From the NCBI GenBank assembly GCA_030628225.1, contig DAOVRJ010000048.1, positions 1-12,228 of the forward strand: DNA of 12,228 nt, read 5' to 3'. Made by a program: the position numbers and the translations under genes. The notes beneath the pieces were generated by a model. That model did not search any database. It was not told where the DNA came from and saw only the letters and a program-made list of their open reading frames with translations. This stretch comes from Candidatus Zixiibacteriota bacterium (GTDB taxonomy: Bacteria > SM23-81). Positions 5,574 to 11,529 of the stretch are shown piece by piece; positions within the stretch are counted from its first letter, which is position 1, and each line of letters starts with the position of its first letter.

Positions 5574-8303
5574 TTACTTCAGCAAAACCATTTTTTTCAC
5601 ATCGGCAAATCCACTTGCCTTCATCCGGTAAAAATACACACCCGCGCATAAATTCCTTGCGTCAATATCGATCTCGTGATGTCCGGCAGGGTAGATTCCG
5701 TCGGCCAAGATCTTTACTTCTTTCCCCAGCACATTAAAAAGCGACAATTCAATCTTCGTCTTTTCTGGCACATCAAATGATATTGTGGTGACGGGATTAA
5801 ACGGGTTTGGGAAATTTTGATACAATGTATACTCTTTGGGCAAACTCGCTCGGCTGTGACGTTCGTTTGTATCACTCCCTACCACCAGGAGAAACTCCTT
5901 TCCCCCCCCACTGGCAAAGCTGTAACTTTGTCGGGCTCGGAGATCTAAAGCTATGTTTTCCTCTTTGTCAATAAGAGAAGCATTAAGACCAATAGGAAGA
6001 TTTTCTATATTATCCCAGCTCAAGCGAACAGTAGAATTTGGAATGTTGCTTTCTACAACGAACTCCCAGATCTGGACTTTCTCTACCGGGGGTCTGAAAT
6101 CTACGGTAAGCCGATCGGGATAGCGGTCCCAATCAAGATGCGGAAAGTAAAGGGAGACGAAAGAACCCACGGGCGGAGGCTCGCTTAAATCCAGGCAATC
6201 CCTCTCCTGCAGAGCTACCTGGGAACAGCCCAGATAGTTAATACCGTCCCGGGCTTGTTCGCATTGAGCCGATAACCGTATACACCACTGAACACTCGGT
6301 CTTTCTTCAAAAACCATGTGGGACGGTGGCTCGCAGGTTGCGCTGGCTCTGGAAACGGGCGGTATCTTCAAAACGATATCAGAATCCGTGAGGTTTTTGA
6401 TAGCATACCCCTTCCAGGGCTCCAATTGGCTGATGCTCTGGGGAAGCTTCCACTCGCCATCGTATAGATAAGGCCCGTTGATATTGGCAGTGTCTACGGA
6501 CACATCGCTCCAGAGCACACCGAAATCGAAGGGTAGGCCGATGTCGTTCCACCCTGATGACAGGGTGATGGCGAAGGAATCGGCTGTGGTTACTGTGGTC
6601 CCTGAACCGGCGTCGATTGTTTTTCCCGACGCCCTGACGATCAGCCAAAAAGCCTTGCCCGGAGCGAAATCCCCTGCACTGGAGTATTCAAGATAGCTGC
6701 CATCTTCATATCTAAGCAGACGCCACTGTGTGTTGTCATAGGATCCAAGGTCATCACTCAAGACGGCATCGGCGCCGGCATTATCCAGCTCTAGAGGAAC
6801 AGAAATCATACGGTAGGCCGTCTGATCGGAGCCTCCCGGCTGTGATTCATTTTTTGTCAGGCTATCCACCTGTACCTGAGTCACGTGTGGAGAGGTCTGA
6901 AAACCTACCGTCGGATCATAGGCCGTATTCGCTCCATCCGTGGCCGATATATAGTATTCCACCCCGCGTGAAGTAACTGAGCCGCCGGGAATAATGCCGG
7001 AATAATCTGCCCTGGTGGCGGTCATGCTCACCGTTGTGAAGGATGTTTGCCCACCTCTTCTGTAATATAGATCGGCGCCGGTAACGCCTCCATCATCCGT
7101 GATGGTGGCGCTGACGGTCATGTCCGTCCCCTCCAGGGCTGTAGTCACTGGCGTATGTATAATAGTGGGTGCCTGGTCTGCCACCTGGATAACATGTGGT
7201 GAGCTCTGCCAATTTATCGGCGGATGGTAGGACGTGTTCAGTCCATCAGTGGCCGAGAGGTAATAGTCCACCCCCACAGATGTGACCACGCTGTCGGGGA
7301 TAAGGCCCGTATAATGATCCCCTGCCGCTGACATGGCCACCGTACTGTAAGAGGTCTGGCCACTCTTGCGGTAATGAACATTGGCTCCGGTCACACCTCC
7401 ATCATCGGTGATGTTGGCGGCGATGGTCACGTCCTGTCCCGTCTGGGCCGTGACCACCGGAGTGTGCACGATGGTCGGAGGCTGGTTGGCGATCACCTCC
7501 TTGCGCACCACGATATCGTCCACAAAGGCGCCGGTCGCTGCCTGGGCTGCGTTGCTTTGAAACATAAAGGCAACCCATACCTCTGGTTGGCCGGTTAGAT
7601 CGCCCAGCTGATACACATTCGTTAAATCAAACGTCTCCCCCACCCAACCGCTGGAGCTTCCGCTTGTGCGCAGGCCATAGAAGTTAGAACCATTGATGGA
7701 GGCCATGCGACTGAAGTAATCAAAATTGGGCTCGGAATCAAGCCAGTAGTAGAATTGAAATTCAGCATCCGTGGCGTCGCTCAAGCTGAAGGGTCCCCAG
7801 ATCATCCAGGCGCTCATATCGTTGGGATAGTTGTTCGTCGCCGGGTCCAGATCGGGAAAGCCAATATCATGATCGCCAGCACACCAGGCGCTGTATTGTC
7901 CATTGCGGGGGTTGTAATCGTCTTTACCCCAGTAGTATCGAGAATAATGGAGCCCCGTGGAATGACCTGCATACCAAGCCCCATGGGGAAAGAGACCCTC
8001 GAAATCCTCGGTCATGATCACCTGCCAACCCTGCTGATCAGATCTCTCTACGGAAGGACTTGAGCTGGAAACCACTGCCGAAAGGCTTTTTCTGCTCCCT
8101 GACAGGTTATATCTAAGCACCTTGGCTTTGCTTTCATCTAAAATCCAGGCGACCGGTTCCCTTATGAGGGAAATTACCCCCTGGCCGGCGTTTTCTGGTT
8201 TTGCAGATTCTTCGGCCACAGCCCTGGTGCCCAAGCAGAAGAGTCCATGCCAGAGCAGAAAGGCCATGAGCAGCAGTCTGATCAATAAAAATGATCTTCT
8301 CAT
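5574..8303 (-). CDS. Large secreted Ig-repeat protein with C-terminal sorting domain
   Basis: The 909-residue product starts with a signal peptide (basic MRRS, then a hydrophobic core to about residue 24). Residues 92-270 form a beta-rich jelly-roll-like module rich in Trp/Tyr and Asp/Asn, ending GAFVDDIVVRKE; this is typical of MAM or immune-inhibitor-A-associated lectin-like domains. Residues 275-480 are two tandem 103-residue Ig-like repeats. Residues 496-648 resemble the AYRMISVPL and GWNDIGLPFDF modules of FCB exported proteins. Residues 651-820 are a Cys-containing beta module of unknown role. Residues 825-909 are a Por/FlgD-like sorting tail beginning YTLYQNFPNPFNP. No catalytic motif is visible, so adhesion or surface structure is likely. 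The ATG follows AAGGA by 8 nt. The gene lies 41 nt after the single-Ig-domain gene and is probably co-transcribed. The final destination depends on a type IX-like system not seen here. Confidence 0.9.
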   Translation of the reverse strand: MRRSFLLIRLLLMAFLLWHGLFCLGTRAVAEESAKPENAGQGVISLIREPVAWILDESKAKVLRYNLSGSRKSLSAVVSSSSPSVERSDQQGWQVIMTEDFEGLFPHGAWYAGHSTGLHYSRYYWGKDDYNPRNGQYSAWCAGDHDIGFPDLDPATNNYPNDMSAWMIWGPFSLSDATDAEFQFYYWLDSEPNFDYFSRMASINGSNFYGLRTSGSSSGWVGETFDLTNVYQLGDLTGQPEVWVAFMFQSNAAQAATGAFVDDIVVRKEVIANQPPTIVHTPVVTAQTGQDVTIAANITDDGGVTGANVHYRKSGQTSYSTVAMSAAGDHYTGLIPDSVVTSVGVDYYLSATDGLNTSYHPPINWQSSPHVIQVADQAPTIIHTPVTTALEGTDMTVSATITDDGGVTGADLYYRRGGQTSFTTVSMTATRADYSGIIPGGSVTSRGVEYYISATDGANTAYDPTVGFQTSPHVTQVQVDSLTKNESQPGGSDQTAYRMISVPLELDNAGADAVLSDDLGSYDNTQWRLLRYEDGSYLEYSSAGDFAPGKAFWLIVRASGKTIDAGSGTTVTTADSFAITLSSGWNDIGLPFDFGVLWSDVSVDTANINGPYLYDGEWKLPQSISQLEPWKGYAIKNLTDSDIVLKIPPVSRASATCEPPSHMVFEERPSVQWCIRLSAQCEQARDGINYLGCSQVALQERDCLDLSEPPPVGSFVSLYFPHLDWDRYPDRLTVDFRPPVEKVQIWEFVVESNIPNSTVRLSWDNIENLPIGLNASLIDKEENIALDLRARQSYSFASGGGKEFLLVVGSDTNERHSRASLPKEYTLYQNFPNPFNPVTTISFDVPEKTKIELSLFNVLGKEVKILADGIYPAGHHEIDIDARNLCAGVYFYRMKASGFADVKKMVLLK
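6864..7481 (-). repeat. Two tandem 309-bp repeats encoding Ig-like domains
   Basis: Codons 275-377 (7481-7173) and 378-480 (7172-6864) of the secreted protein encode two copies offset by exactly 103 residues. Shared landmarks are PTI(V/I)HTPV, ITDDGGVTGA, SATDG-NT-Y and SPHV-QV. The first halves are most alike. The copies differ at many codons, so the duplication is not recent. Confidence 0.85.
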
Positions 8304-8344
8304 CTTCAGATCCTTTGATTAGAGGTTTTTAATGAAAAGTCCCC

Positions 8345-8971
8345 TCACGGCCGATCCGGAGGATCGGGAAGTTTTGTATAAGTCTGTCCTCCATTTCCGC
8401 CATCACCTCCACCTCCGGACATGGCAATGGCGGCGATTCCCACAACCACAAGAGATCCAATGCCTATCCAGTGCCATTTCTTCAGACCAGTTTTCTTTTG
8501 CTTCTCCGGGACAATAACCGGTTTTCCCTCAGCTAGCGTCACCGTCTCCTCTTCAGGCAGAGTTAATTCCTCCACTTCCTTCACCGGGATCACAGAGACT
8601 CTAATGTATGATTCGTCCGCCGGATAACGAGCCAATTGATTGCCTATGGGATCAAGAACTCTCACATAATATTCCAACCCCTCAGAATTCACTTTTTTGT
8701 GAGGGATTTCTCCGGCGAATTTAGAATCTCCTATATTCTCCATAGATATCGATGCAAAATTCTTTTTTCCTACCTGCCGGTACATGATATACACCAGCTT
8801 GCCAGCCGCAGACCCGGTTAGCTCTGCCGTCACGCTGATGGCTTTCTGGACGGCGACCTCAATGACTGGCTCATGAACGATCTTCAGCTCTTCCTGTGCC
8901 TGCAACGGCACCGTATGGAGAACCGCACACAGATGTAAAACGATCATAGTGAGCACCATAACCCTCTTCAT
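8345..8971 (-). CDS. Single Ig-like domain membrane protein with Gly/Pro-rich tail
   Basis: I do not recognise a named family for this 208-residue product. It has a signal peptide (MKRVMVLTMIVLHLCAVLHT, cleavage probably near QAQ at 24-26). An Ig-like domain at about 29-128 aligns by eye with the two repeats of the downstream protein: IVHEPV, SVTAEL, MYRQVGKKNF, a GD-x-x-x-G-x-IP step, then SEGLEYYVRVLDPIG. A Glu-rich linker (131-158), a lysine-rich stretch KQKKTGLKK (158-166), one membrane helix (about 168-184) and a tail of Gly repeats ending LPDPPDRP follow. The ATG is preceded by a strong GGGGAGG site 9 nt upstream. It precedes the secreted-protein gene by 41 nt, so the two likely work together. 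A chaperone, anchor or partner role is a guess. Confidence 0.82.
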   Translation of the reverse strand: MKRVMVLTMIVLHLCAVLHTVPLQAQEELKIVHEPVIEVAVQKAISVTAELTGSAAGKLVYIMYRQVGKKNFASISMENIGDSKFAGEIPHKKVNSEGLEYYVRVLDPIGNQLARYPADESYIRVSVIPVKEVEELTLPEEETVTLAEGKPVIVPEKQKKTGLKKWHWIGIGSLVVVGIAAIAMSGGGGDGGNGGQTYTKLPDPPDRP

Positions 8972-8986
8972 CTTCGTTTCCCTCCC

Positions 8987-9046
8987 CTAAAAAGCTTTCC
9001 TGGCCTCAATCTGCGAAAATAAGTGGCACATCTCCCCTGCTGGCAT
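8987..9046 (-). CDS. Candidate 19-codon leader ORF
   Basis: An ATG at 9046 opens a short frame, MPAGEMCHLFSQIEARKAF, that ends in TAG at 8987. The stop directly precedes, and its frame runs into, the GGGGAGG ribosome binding site of the next gene; only 15 nt separate it from that gene's ATG. The frame is open further upstream without an ATG, back to a TAA about 35 codons before. A G7 run lies 5 nt before the ATG, but there is no standard AGGAGG at the right distance. It may be an upstream ORF coupling or gating translation, or a chance frame. Confidence 0.3.
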   Translation of the reverse strand: MPAGEMCHLFSQIEARKAF

Positions 9047-9132
9047 TGAAACCCCCCCGTTTATCTCCTTTGAATAAAACCCGGGAGCATCATTGGCATT
9101 TGAGATTTTTAAATCGCTTTACTCGATGTATT
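9047..9132 (-). other. Untranslated leader with bulged hairpin
   Basis: Between the candidate promoter and the leader ORF, the minus strand can fold CCCG-ggt-TTTAT with ATAAA-CGGG around a 9-nt loop that contains AGGAG, just upstream of a G7 run. I compared it by eye with common riboswitch signatures (TPP, cobalamin, GEMM, glycine, preQ1, fluoride) and saw no match. Confidence 0.25.
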
Positions 9133-9149
9133 ATTTCGAAATTTGTCAA
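9133..9149 (-). promoter_or_regulatory. Candidate promoter -35 box with palindrome for the Ig-domain genes
   Basis: On the minus strand a consensus TTGACA box (9149-9144) lies about 180 nt upstream of the single-Ig gene and after the tRNA-Pro terminator. A perfect 10-bp palindrome ATTTCGAAAT (9133-9142) falls in the spacer. No good -10 box is found at 16-18 nt (TCGAGT has three of six matches). If used, it gives a leader of roughly 140 nt. A second, different sigma factor or an activator may be needed. Confidence 0.35.
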
Positions 9150-9195
9150 GTGAAAAAAACCCCTTTGCCTCTCATATGCCAATCACTTGATAGAC

Positions 9196-9232
9196 AAAAA
9201 ACTGCAACTCACTTTTGGGATTGAGTTGCAGT
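9196..9232 (-). terminator. Intrinsic terminator after tRNA-Pro(GGG)
   Basis: On the minus strand, ACTGCAACTCA pairs perfectly with TGAGTTGCAGT (11 bp) around a 10-nt loop, and the stem is followed at once by a run of T's. It lies 10 nt after the tRNA 3' end. The plus strand lacks a T-run on the other side, so it works in one direction only. It separates the der-merR-tRNA block from the Ig-domain genes. Confidence 0.88.
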
Positions 9233-9242
9233 CCTATTATCA

Positions 9243-9319
9243 TGGTCGGGGCGACTGGATTTGAACCAGCGACCACTAGCCCCCCATGCTAGTGCGCTAC
9301 CGGACTGCGCCACGCCCCG
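9243..9319 (-). tRNA. tRNA-Pro (anticodon GGG)
   Basis: A full cloverleaf with encoded CCA can be drawn. The acceptor is CGGGGCG/CGCCCCG with C1-G72, the D stem GCGC/GCGC, the anticodon stem CTAGC/GCTAG with loop ATGGGGG, and the T arm GCTGG-TTCAAAT-CCAGT. The anticodon GGG reads CCC and CCU. The acceptor stem and most of the D arm are identical to tRNA-Pro(CGG) at 2597-2674, while the anticodon arm and T stem differ. It is transcribed alone or with merR and ends at the terminator just downstream. Confidence 0.97.
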
Positions 9320-9335
9320 ACCTGTCTTTAATATG

Positions 9336-9369
9336 ACTATATCTCGAACGTGTGCCCTTTTGAGCACAC
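9336..9369 (-). promoter_or_regulatory. Candidate -10 box and inverted repeat before tRNA-Pro(GGG)
   Basis: TATAGT (9341-9336, five of six matches to TATAAT) would start transcription about 10 nt before the tRNA. No good -35 box exists. In its place lies an inverted repeat, GTGTGCTC-AAAA-GGGCACAC (9369-9350), an 8-bp stem with one G-U pair. It could be an operator, or an RNA hairpin if transcription comes from merR. It has no T-run, so it is not a terminator. Confidence 0.4.
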
Positions 9370-9404
9370 ACCTAATTTATGAAATCGCCCACCAAAAATC
9401 AAGC

Positions 9405-9427
9405 AAAAAAACCCTGCTCTTAGGCAG
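9405..9427 (-). terminator. Weak terminator overlapping the merR stop
   Basis: On the minus strand CTGC-ctaaga-GCAG, then GG and seven T's, overlaps the merR stop codon (the TAA lies in the loop). The stem is only 4 bp, so leaky termination is expected, with read-through into tRNA-Pro(GGG). Confidence 0.35.
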
Positions 9428-9782
9428 ATCCCAGAAGCATTATTAACTCCTTCAGATCCCGTCTGATAGAGGTCAAGACGTCCTGCATGAGAGCCCCCTC
9501 GAAATTCATCTCCAACTGACTGGATGGGAGATTGCGGCGAATTTGCAAAAGCTTTTTCTTTGCGCCGGCAATGGTATAACCTTCCTCGTAAAGCAGGTGC
9601 TTGATGGAAAAAATGGACTTGATGTCCTTTACCCGGTAGGCTCGGTTTCCCGCTCGATTCTTCGGAGGAGTCAGGGTGGGAAACTCATCCTCCCAATAAC
9701 GCAGCACATGGGGCTTGAGATTGGTTAAAGCGCAAACTTCACTGATGGTATAATACATCTTCCTGGGAGAAAGTTTGACCAA
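9420..9782 (-). CDS. MerR family transcriptional regulator
   Basis: The product is about 120 residues with an N-terminal MerR winged helix-turn-helix. [30 protein letters not shown] covers helices 1-2 and the RYWE signature; [12 protein letters not shown] is the wing and [18 protein letters not shown] the following helices. The short C-terminal helix (about 85-120) would dimerise. It has no Cys pair or drug-binding domain, so no effector can be inferred. It resembles the orphan MerR proteins beside gpsA in FCB genomes. I place the start at the TTG at 9782 because GGGAGG lies 8 nt before it. A GTG at 9791 overlaps that site, and the ATG at 9758 has AGGA too close. The gene sits 92 nt after gpsA, with its own candidate promoter. 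Confidence 0.87.
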   Translation of the reverse strand: MVKLSPRKMYYTISEVCALTNLKPHVLRYWEDEFPTLTPPKNRAGNRAYRVKDIKSIFSIKHLLYEEGYTIAGAKKKLLQIRRNLPSSQLEMNFEGALMQDVLTSIRRDLKELIMLLGSA

Positions 9783-9822
9783 TAGAACCACCTCCCGTTT
9801 AGGGTTCCCATCTGGTTAGATG

Positions 9823-9852
9823 ATCATAACACATGCTTATAAATTATCTAAA
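9823..9852 (-). promoter_or_regulatory. Candidate merR promoter with palindrome
   Basis: TTTAGA (9852-9847) and TATGAT (9828-9823, five of six matches) are separated by 18 nt and lie about 40 nt before the merR start. The palindrome ATGATCAT (9820-9827) overlaps the -10 box and could be an autoregulatory site, as MerR proteins often bind within a long spacer at their own promoters. The -35 box is poor. Confidence 0.35.
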
Positions 9853-9874
9853 ACCGCCTGGAGAAATCAATCCA

Positions 9875-10876
9875 TCACCAGATTTCCACTTTAGCCACGC
9901 GACTCATCAGATCGTTAACAGCCTGTCGGGGGTTTTTATCTCCGAAAAGAACCTCATACACCTGTTCTGTGATGGGCATCTCCACCGCCTTTTCCTGGGC
10001 CAAAAGTCTCGCCGACTTGGTTGTGTTAACGCCCTCGGCGACCATATTCATACTGGACAGAATCTGGCTCAGCTTTTTTCCTCTTCCGGCCTGCTCTCCC
10101 ACATACCGATTGCGGCTGTGCTTGCTCATGCAGGTGGTGATCAGATCGCCCATTCCCGACAGGCCAGAGAAAGTCTGGGCGCGCGCGCCCATGACTATGC
10201 CCAGGCGGCTGATCTCGGCCAACCCCCTGGTAAGCAATGCTCCTTTGGTATTATCTCCGTAGCCCAGACCATCGCACATACCGGCGGCTATAGCGATTAC
10301 ATTTTTCAATGAGCCGGCCAGCTCGACGCCGACGATATCGTCATTGGTGTACACGCGAAAATGTGACGACATGAAAGCCGCCTGCACTTCACGATTCAAG
10401 CTTTCATCCGTTGAAGCCACCACCACCGCAGTTGGAATGCCCCGGCTGACTTCCTCGGCGTGGCTGGGCCCCGAGAGAGTGACAATTCCGGTTCCAGGAG
10501 GCAACTCATCTTCAAGCACCTGGGACATTCTCTTAAACGTCTCTCTTTCCAGACCTTTGGCAACATTGACTGAGATCACATGCTGTTCTGTCAGATGATG
10601 AGATACCTGTTTGGCCAGTACCCTGAGCACATGTGATGGCAAGGCAAAGACGGTCATATCGGCTCCGTCCAGGGCCTTATCATAATCATTTGTGATGATG
10701 ATCTCCCCGGGAATGGTCACTCCTGGAAGGAAAAGGGCGTTCTGTCGAGTACGTTTTAGCTGCACAGCTCTTTCCGGGAAAAATTCCCACAGCCGTACAC
10801 TATACCCATTGCCATGCAACAGGATGGCCAGTGTAGTACCCCAGCTGCCAGCGCCTAAGACAGCTATTTTCCTCAT
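9875..10876 (-). CDS. gpsA: Glycerol-3-phosphate dehydrogenase [NAD(P)+]
   Basis: GpsA reduces dihydroxyacetone phosphate to sn-glycerol 3-phosphate, the backbone of phospholipids, in the cytoplasm. The 333-residue product has the standard length. The NAD(P)-binding loop VLGAGSWGTTLA lies at 6-17, LSGPSHAEEV at 134-143, catalytic Lys191 in AGSLKNVIAIAAG (187-199), then GLGYGDNTKGALLTRG (204-218) and GLSGMGDLITTC (238-249). The ATG overlaps the plsY stop by 4 nt and follows an AGAGG site inside plsY by about 8 nt. Its product is the direct substrate of PlsY, so overlap keeps the two steps together. No oddities are seen. Confidence 0.98.
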   Translation of the reverse strand: MRKIAVLGAGSWGTTLAILLHGNGYSVRLWEFFPERAVQLKRTRQNALFLPGVTIPGEIIITNDYDKALDGADMTVFALPSHVLRVLAKQVSHHLTEQHVISVNVAKGLERETFKRMSQVLEDELPPGTGIVTLSGPSHAEEVSRGIPTAVVVASTDESLNREVQAAFMSSHFRVYTNDDIVGVELAGSLKNVIAIAAGMCDGLGYGDNTKGALLTRGLAEISRLGIVMGARAQTFSGLSGMGDLITTCMSKHSRNRYVGEQAGRGKKLSQILSSMNMVAEGVNTTKSARLLAQEKAVEMPITEQVYEVLFGDKNPRQAVNDLMSRVAKVEIW

Positions 10877-11523
10877 GATTGTTTCCTCTTTGTTCGGTTA
10901 GCGCCCAGGGTAAGTTTGTTCTCCTTCCCGGCCAACAGCCTTCCGATATTTCCATGATGGAAAATCAGAACCGCCAAAGCCATGATCACGCTAAAGGACG
11001 TTATCGCTCTGCCCGGGTCATTTTCAAAAATAACCTTCCTAAGAATAAGCAACAGTGGTACGGAAATTGCAGCAACCATCGAGGCCACGGAAACATAGCG
11101 CGTCGCGGCCACAATGGCCGCCCATAGCACCAGAACACACAAGGTCACTACAGGGGCCAAAGCGAGCATCACACCTGCGGCAGTTCCCACCCCCTTTCCC
11201 CCGCGAAAACCGGTAGTTACGGGAAAAACATGTCCCAATATCGCACAGCTTCCCGCCAATACCGGGAGGAGATTTGGGTAAGCGGCAAATTCCATCTGGC
11301 CGATCTTTGAAACAACTAATACCGCCAGCAACCCTTTGACCATATCCAGCGCCAGGACCAGAACTCCGTATTTTGCACCCAGCACTCTCAGAGCATTAGT
11401 GGCACCGGCGTTTCCACTGCCATGATCCCTTATATCGATCCCCCTGACGATCTTTCCCATCCACACTGCCACAGGTATTGAACCCAGAAGATAGCTTAGC
11501 ATTAATGTCAGAGCCAACCGCAT
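10873..11523 (-). CDS. plsY: Acyl-phosphate:glycerol-3-phosphate acyltransferase PlsY
   Basis: PlsY transfers an acyl group from acyl phosphate to the 1-position of glycerol 3-phosphate in the inner membrane and so starts phosphatidic acid synthesis. The 216-residue product has five or more hydrophobic segments. All three conserved loop motifs are present: GSGNAGATN (35-43), GHVFPVTTGFRGGKGVGTAAG (97-117) and HHGNIGRLLAGKENKL (189-204). The C-terminus has a short extra basic tail (NRTKRKQS). The ATG lies 6 nt after the der stop and about 10 nt after an AGGGGG inside der. The partner PlsX, which makes acyl phosphate, is not in this window. Confidence 0.97.
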   Translation of the reverse strand: MRLALTLMLSYLLGSIPVAVWMGKIVRGIDIRDHGSGNAGATNALRVLGAKYGVLVLALDMVKGLLAVLVVSKIGQMEFAAYPNLLPVLAGSCAILGHVFPVTTGFRGGKGVGTAAGVMLALAPVVTLCVLVLWAAIVAATRYVSVASMVAAISVPLLLILRKVIFENDPGRAITSFSVIMALAVLIFHHGNIGRLLAGKENKLTLGANRTKRKQS

Positions 11524-11529
11524 TTACCA

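Noticed and set aside
5367-5651. 94-codon plus-strand frame in the spacer after the secreted-protein gene
   Set aside because: Its Phe/Lys-rich sequence comes from the T-runs, and it ends inside the coding end of the large gene.
6864-7481. Repeats as a CRISPR array or mobile element
   Set aside because: The repeat unit is 309 bp, in frame and encodes Ig-like domains; no spacers or terminal inverted repeats.
7755-8063. 102-codon plus-strand frame inside the large gene
   Set aside because: Antisense to the jelly-roll module; no independent support.
8972-9149. Known riboswitch in the leader of the Ig-domain genes
   Set aside because: By eye it lacks the conserved cores of TPP, cobalamin, c-di-GMP, glycine, preQ1 and fluoride riboswitches.
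9833-10312. 159-codon plus-strand frame
   Set aside because: It lies antisense to gpsA, whose conserved motifs fix the real strand; no ribosome binding site or domain.
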